NCBI GenBank assembly: GCA_025464025.1
Contig: JAODBP010000285.1
Span: 1-23,232 of the forward strand
DNA from: Actinomycetes bacterium
GTDB lineage: Bacteria; Actinomycetota; Acidimicrobiia; Acidimicrobiales; CADCSY01
Length of the DNA stretch: 23,232 bases
Direction of reading: 5' to 3'
Shown here: one piece after another, positions 20,765 to 23,232 of the stretch
Layout of the letters: the number at the start of each line of letters is the position of its first letter
Position numbering within the stretch: the first letter of the stretch is position 1
Program-made: the position numbers and the translations under genes
The notes under the pieces: generated by a model
Databases searched by the model: none
What the model was told of the DNA's origin: nothing
What the model saw: the letters and a program-made list of their open reading frames with translations, nothing else

Positions 20765-22237
20765 TCAGGCCGGCCAGACGATCGACTGCATCTCGGAGTA
20801 GCAGTGCAGGCCAAAGGACCCGCCGTCGCGACCGATGCCCGACAGCTTGAAGCCGCCGAACGGGGTCTCGTGGTTGCGCTGGGTCGTGTTGACGCCGACG
20901 TTGCCGGTGCGCAGCCGCTTGGCCACCTCGAAGGCCCGGGCCTTGTTGCCCGACCACACGTAGTCGTAGAGGCCGAACACCGACTGGTTGGCCAGGGCCA
21001 CGGCCTCCTCGTCGTCGTCGAACGGGATGGCCACGACGACGGGACCGAACAGCTCCTCCTGCACCACCGTCATGGACGGGTTGCAGTCGGCGATCAGGGT
21101 CGGGCGGACGTAGAAGCCGGTGGCGATGTCGGGGCGCTCGGCGCCGCCGGCGAGCAAGGAGCCGCCCTCGTCGATGGCACCGTTGATGTAGGCCTCGACC
21201 CGGTCGCGCTGCGCCGCGGTGATCAGCGGGCCGACGATGGTGTCGTCGTCGAGCGGGTTGCCGACCTTCAGGGCGTTCGCCGTGGCGGTCAGCTTGCCCA
21301 TGAGCTCGTCGTAGACGCCCCGCTGGCAGAGCACCCGGGTCGGGGCGGTGCAGATCTGGCCCGAGTGGAAGGCCCACGTCGAGGCGATGCCGGCGATGGC
21401 CGAGCCCAGGTCGGCATCGTCGAACACGATCGCCGCACCCTTGCCCCCGAGCTCCATGAGGTTGCGCTTCATGGTCTTGGCGCCGGCCTCGGCGATCTTG
21501 ATGCCGACGTTGGTCGAGCCGGTGAAGCTCACCATGTCGACGTCGGGCGAGTCGACCAGGGCGGCGCCGGCCTCGGCCCCGGAGCCGGTGACGATGTTGA
21601 CGACGCCGGCCGGCACGCCGGCCTCCTCGAGGATCGCCATCAGGTCGATCACGTTGAGCGGGTCCTGGGGCGCCGGCTTCACCACGACGGTGTTGCCCAT
21701 GGCCAGCGCCGGCGCGACCTTGCCGGCCACGTTGGTGAGCGGGAAGTTGTACGAGGTGATGCACGCCACCACCCCGACCGGGGCCCGGTTCACGACGGCG
21801 CCGACGACGCCGCCCGCGGCCAGCGCGGTGTCGGGCATCACCTGGGGCGGCAGCGGGATGGTGTTGGCCTCCATGGCGCCCTGGGCGTACCGGTTGAACC
21901 GGCTGATGGCCACGGGCACCTGCATCGACGAGGCGACCTTGGCGGTGGCGCCCGTCTCGGCCTGGACCAGCGGCACCAGGTCGTCGTTGTGCTTGGCCAG
22001 CAGGTCACCGGCCCGGCGCAGGATCTCGGCCCGCTCGGCCGGCTGGGTCCGCGACCACGCCCAGAACGCCTCCTTGGCCGCGGCGGCCGCCTCGTAGGCA
22101 TCCTCCCGCGTGGCCTCGGGGGCGACGCCCACGACCTCCTCGGTCGAGGGGTTCACGATGTCGTACGTGCCGCCGCTCGCCGCCCGCCACTCGCCGCCGA
22201 TCAGCAGCTTCTCGCGGTCCCAACGCTGTCCTGCCAT
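20765..22237 (-). CDS. Aldehyde dehydrogenase (NAD(P)-dependent)
   Basis: A 490-aa ALDH-superfamily enzyme: N164 (SYNFPL), K187 (VVVKPAP), the nucleotide loop G240-STNVG, general base E262 (MELGGKGA) and catalytic C296 (SGQICTAPT). The C-terminal part has EELFGPVV and TPFGGFKLSGIGRDGG. It oxidises an aldehyde to the acid; the closest style is benzaldehyde/vanillin- or fatty-aldehyde-type ALDHs, substrate unknown. The minus-strand GAGGGAG (22253-22247) lies 9 bases before ATG 22237, a good ribosome site. It follows the amidohydrolase gene by 41 bp in the same direction and precedes the two-module gene by 7 bp. Confidence 0.95.
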   Translation of the reverse strand: MAGQRWDREKLLIGGEWRAASGGTYDIVNPSTEEVVGVAPEATREDAYEAAAAAKEAFWAWSRTQPAERAEILRRAGDLLAKHNDDLVPLVQAETGATAKVASSMQVPVAISRFNRYAQGAMEANTIPLPPQVMPDTALAAGGVVGAVVNRAPVGVVACITSYNFPLTNVAGKVAPALAMGNTVVVKPAPQDPLNVIDLMAILEEAGVPAGVVNIVTGSGAEAGAALVDSPDVDMVSFTGSTNVGIKIAEAGAKTMKRNLMELGGKGAAIVFDDADLGSAIAGIASTWAFHSGQICTAPTRVLCQRGVYDELMGKLTATANALKVGNPLDDDTIVGPLITAAQRDRVEAYINGAIDEGGSLLAGGAERPDIATGFYVRPTLIADCNPSMTVVQEELFGPVVVAIPFDDDEEAVALANQSVFGLYDYVWSGNKARAFEVAKRLRTGNVGVNTTQRNHETPFGGFKLSGIGRDGGSFGLHCYSEMQSIVWPA

Positions 22238-22251
22238 GCCCTCTGTCTCCC

Positions 22252-22265
22252 TCGAAGTGCTTCGA
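22252..22265. promoter_or_regulatory. 14-bp palindrome next to the aldehyde dehydrogenase ribosome site
   Basis: TCGAAG-TG-CTTCGA at 22252-22265 has perfect 6-bp arms and overlaps the edge of the ribosome site of the aldehyde dehydrogenase gene. It could be an operator or a small RNA hairpin affecting initiation. A palindrome of this size could also occur by chance. Confidence 0.3.
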
Positions 22266-22278
22266 CGCCGAACGATAC

Positions 22279-23232
22279 CTAGCTCGCGGTCCAGTCCTGG
22301 GGCCGGTCGAGCATGCGCAGGGCGTTGCCCCGCATGATCTTGAACACCACGTCGTCGGCCAGCCCGGCCATGTAGCCCTCGGCGATGGTCTTGGTGTCGG
22401 GCCAGGTCGAGTCGGTGTGCGGGTAGTCGGTCTCGAACGTCACGTTGTCGACGCCGGTCTTGTCGAGGCTGTCGATGCCGTGCTGGTCGCGGAAGAAGCA
22501 CGAGAAGACGTTCGAGTAGTAGTAGCTCGACGGCGGGTTGGGAACGATGTCGGCGACCTCGGCCCAGGCCCGGTGCTCGCGCCACACGTCGTCGGCCCGC
22601 TCGAGGATGTAGGGCAGCCACCCGATCTGGCCCTCGGAGTAGGCCAGCTTCAGCTTCGGGTACTTCACGAGCAGGCCCGAGAACAGGAAGTCGCACAGCG
22701 ACGCCATCGCGTTGTTGAACGACAGGGAGGCGGCCACGGCCACCGGGGCGTCGGGCGACGTGGCCGGCATCCGCGACGACGAGCCGATGTGCATGCACAC
22801 CGTCGTCTTGGTCTCCTCGCACGCCTCGAAGAACGGGTCCCAGAAGCCGGAGTGGATCGACGGCAGGCCGAGGTGGGGCGGGATCTCGGAGAAGGTGACG
22901 GCCCGCACGCCGCGGGCGGCGTTGCGGCGCACCTCGGCGGCGGCGAGGTCGGCGTCCCACAGCGGGACGATGATCAGCGGGATGAGGCGGCCGCCCGAGT
23001 CGCCGCACCACTCCTCGACCATCCAGTCGTTGTAGGCGTACACGCAGGCCTCGCCGAGCTCGCGGTCCTTGGCCTCGGTGAAGGCCTGGCCGCAGAAGCG
23101 GGGGAACGACGGGAAGCACAGCGACGCCATCGCGTTGTTGAACGACAGGGAGGCGGCCACGGCCACCGGGGCGTCGGGCGACGTGGCCGGCATCCGCGAC
23201 GACGAGCCGATGTGCATGCACACCGTCGTCTT
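22279..23232 (-). CDS. Amidohydrolase (Amidohydro_2 / ACMSD-like), 5'-truncated by the window edge
   Basis: The frame is open from the window edge to TAG at 22279. It encodes the core of a TIM-barrel amidohydrolase: FPSFPRFCGQAF, AYNDWMVEEWCG, RLIPLIIVPLWD, HIGSSSRMPATSPDAP with a metal-ligand-type His, LAYSEGQIGWLPYILERAD and the distal acid in FETDYPHTDSTWP. Such proteins catalyse decarboxylation or hydrolysis in catabolic routes and are common in actinobacteria. The N-terminus with the first His-x-His is missing. The first about 38 residues seen exactly repeat an internal segment (HIGSSS ... AMASLC) lying 141 residues further on, so the 5' end seen here is either a duplication or an assembly error. 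The ATG near 23223 falls in that repeat and is not a credible start. Confidence 0.88.
   Translation of the reverse strand, partial: KTTVCMHIGSSSRMPATSPDAPVAVAASLSFNNAMASLCFPSFPRFCGQAFTEAKDRELGEACVYAYNDWMVEEWCGDSGGRLIPLIIVPLWDADLAAAEVRRNAARGVRAVTFSEIPPHLGLPSIHSGFWDPFFEACEETKTTVCMHIGSSSRMPATSPDAPVAVAASLSFNNAMASLCDFLFSGLLVKYPKLKLAYSEGQIGWLPYILERADDVWREHRAWAEVADIVPNPPSSYYYSNVFSCFFRDQHGIDSLDKTGVDNVTFETDYPHTDSTWPDTKTIAEGYMAGLADDVVFKIMRGNALRMLDRPQDWTAS
22693..22809. repeat. Internal copy of a 117-bp exact direct repeat
   Basis: Identical to 23116-23232 over all 117 bases. This copy sits in its expected place in the amidohydrolase, encoding CMHIGSSSRMP to NNAMASLC, and is followed by DFLFSGLLVKYP as expected for the family. 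Confidence 0.9.
23116..23232. repeat. Terminal copy of the 117-bp exact direct repeat
   Basis: Identical to 22693-22809, offset 423 bp (exactly 141 codons), and running to the last base of the window. In the protein it joins ...AMASLC to FPSFPRFCGQ. Family members, as I recall them, read A-S-L-N/C-F-P-S-F-P there after a different upstream sequence, so this copy looks out of place. Confidence 0.9.

Noticed and set aside
1..23232. Defence system, prophage, toxin-antitoxin or CRISPR array
   Set aside because: No nuclease, integrase, helicase, spaced-repeat array or toxin-like small gene pair was found; all recognisable genes are metabolic, regulatory or membrane proteins.

Overview
The window looks like a piece of a high-GC (about 70% by eye) actinobacterial chromosome, most like an Acidimicrobiia or other lipid-degrading actinobacterium. 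The reasons are heavy G/C at third codon positions, frequent GTG starts, short or absent leaders, two F420-type luciferase-like oxidoreductases, a FadD3-type CoA ligase, split HadA/HadB-type hydratases and many SDRs. Organism assignment is inference. No rRNA, tRNA, CRISPR or transposase gene was seen, and no gap between genes exceeds about 160 bp.

Layout. 1-1644: the last codons of an upstream gene, a hairpin, then a TetR regulator divergent from an AurF-like diiron oxygenase with a clear promoter/operator between them. 1640-1800: a large imperfect inverted repeat between convergent genes. 1803-8714 (minus strand): a tightly packed catabolic operon, read from 8714 downward as HadA-like hydratase subunit, SnoaL-like protein, SDR, 99-aa unknown, FadD3-like CoA ligase, two-domain dimeric-barrel protein and low-molecular-weight phosphatase; then, behind its own promoter/operator, a large and a small acyl-CoA dehydrogenase subunit. 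Most junctions are 4-bp ATGA/GTGA overlaps. 8779-11945 (plus strand): the divergent arm with HadB-like hydratase, 3-alpha/20-beta-HSD-like SDR, SnoaL-like protein and a second CoA ligase. 11950-13382: TauD-type dioxygenase and a divergent TetR regulator sharing a 19-bp palindrome. 13379-15915 (minus): SDR plus D-aminoacylase-type amidohydrolase. 15959-18892 (plus): luciferase-like oxidoreductase, zinc alcohol dehydrogenase, second luciferase-like oxidoreductase, closed by a 21-bp-arm hairpin. 18967-20757 (minus): RDD membrane protein, small coiled-coil/membrane protein, and a protein carrying two copies of a 53-residue module also found in the RDD protein. 20765-23232 (minus): aldehyde dehydrogenase and a 5'-truncated amidohydrolase whose window-edge end exactly repeats an internal segment.

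How it may work together. The 1803-11945 block supplies CoA activation (two ligases), alpha,beta-dehydrogenation (heteromeric ACAD), hydration (split hotdog hydratase) and hydroxyacyl/alcohol oxidation (SDRs), but no thiolase or aldol-lyase is visible. The FadD3-like ligase and the Rv2002-like SDR suggest a cyclic or steroid-like carboxylic acid as substrate; this is inference. The palindrome TGACG-N3-CGTCA sits both in front of the ACAD pair and in the divergent hydratase promoter, so one regulator, not obviously encoded here, probably controls the block. The remaining genes (TauD, amidohydrolases, F420-type enzymes, ADH, ALDH) look like further accessory catabolic modules, each with its own promoter.
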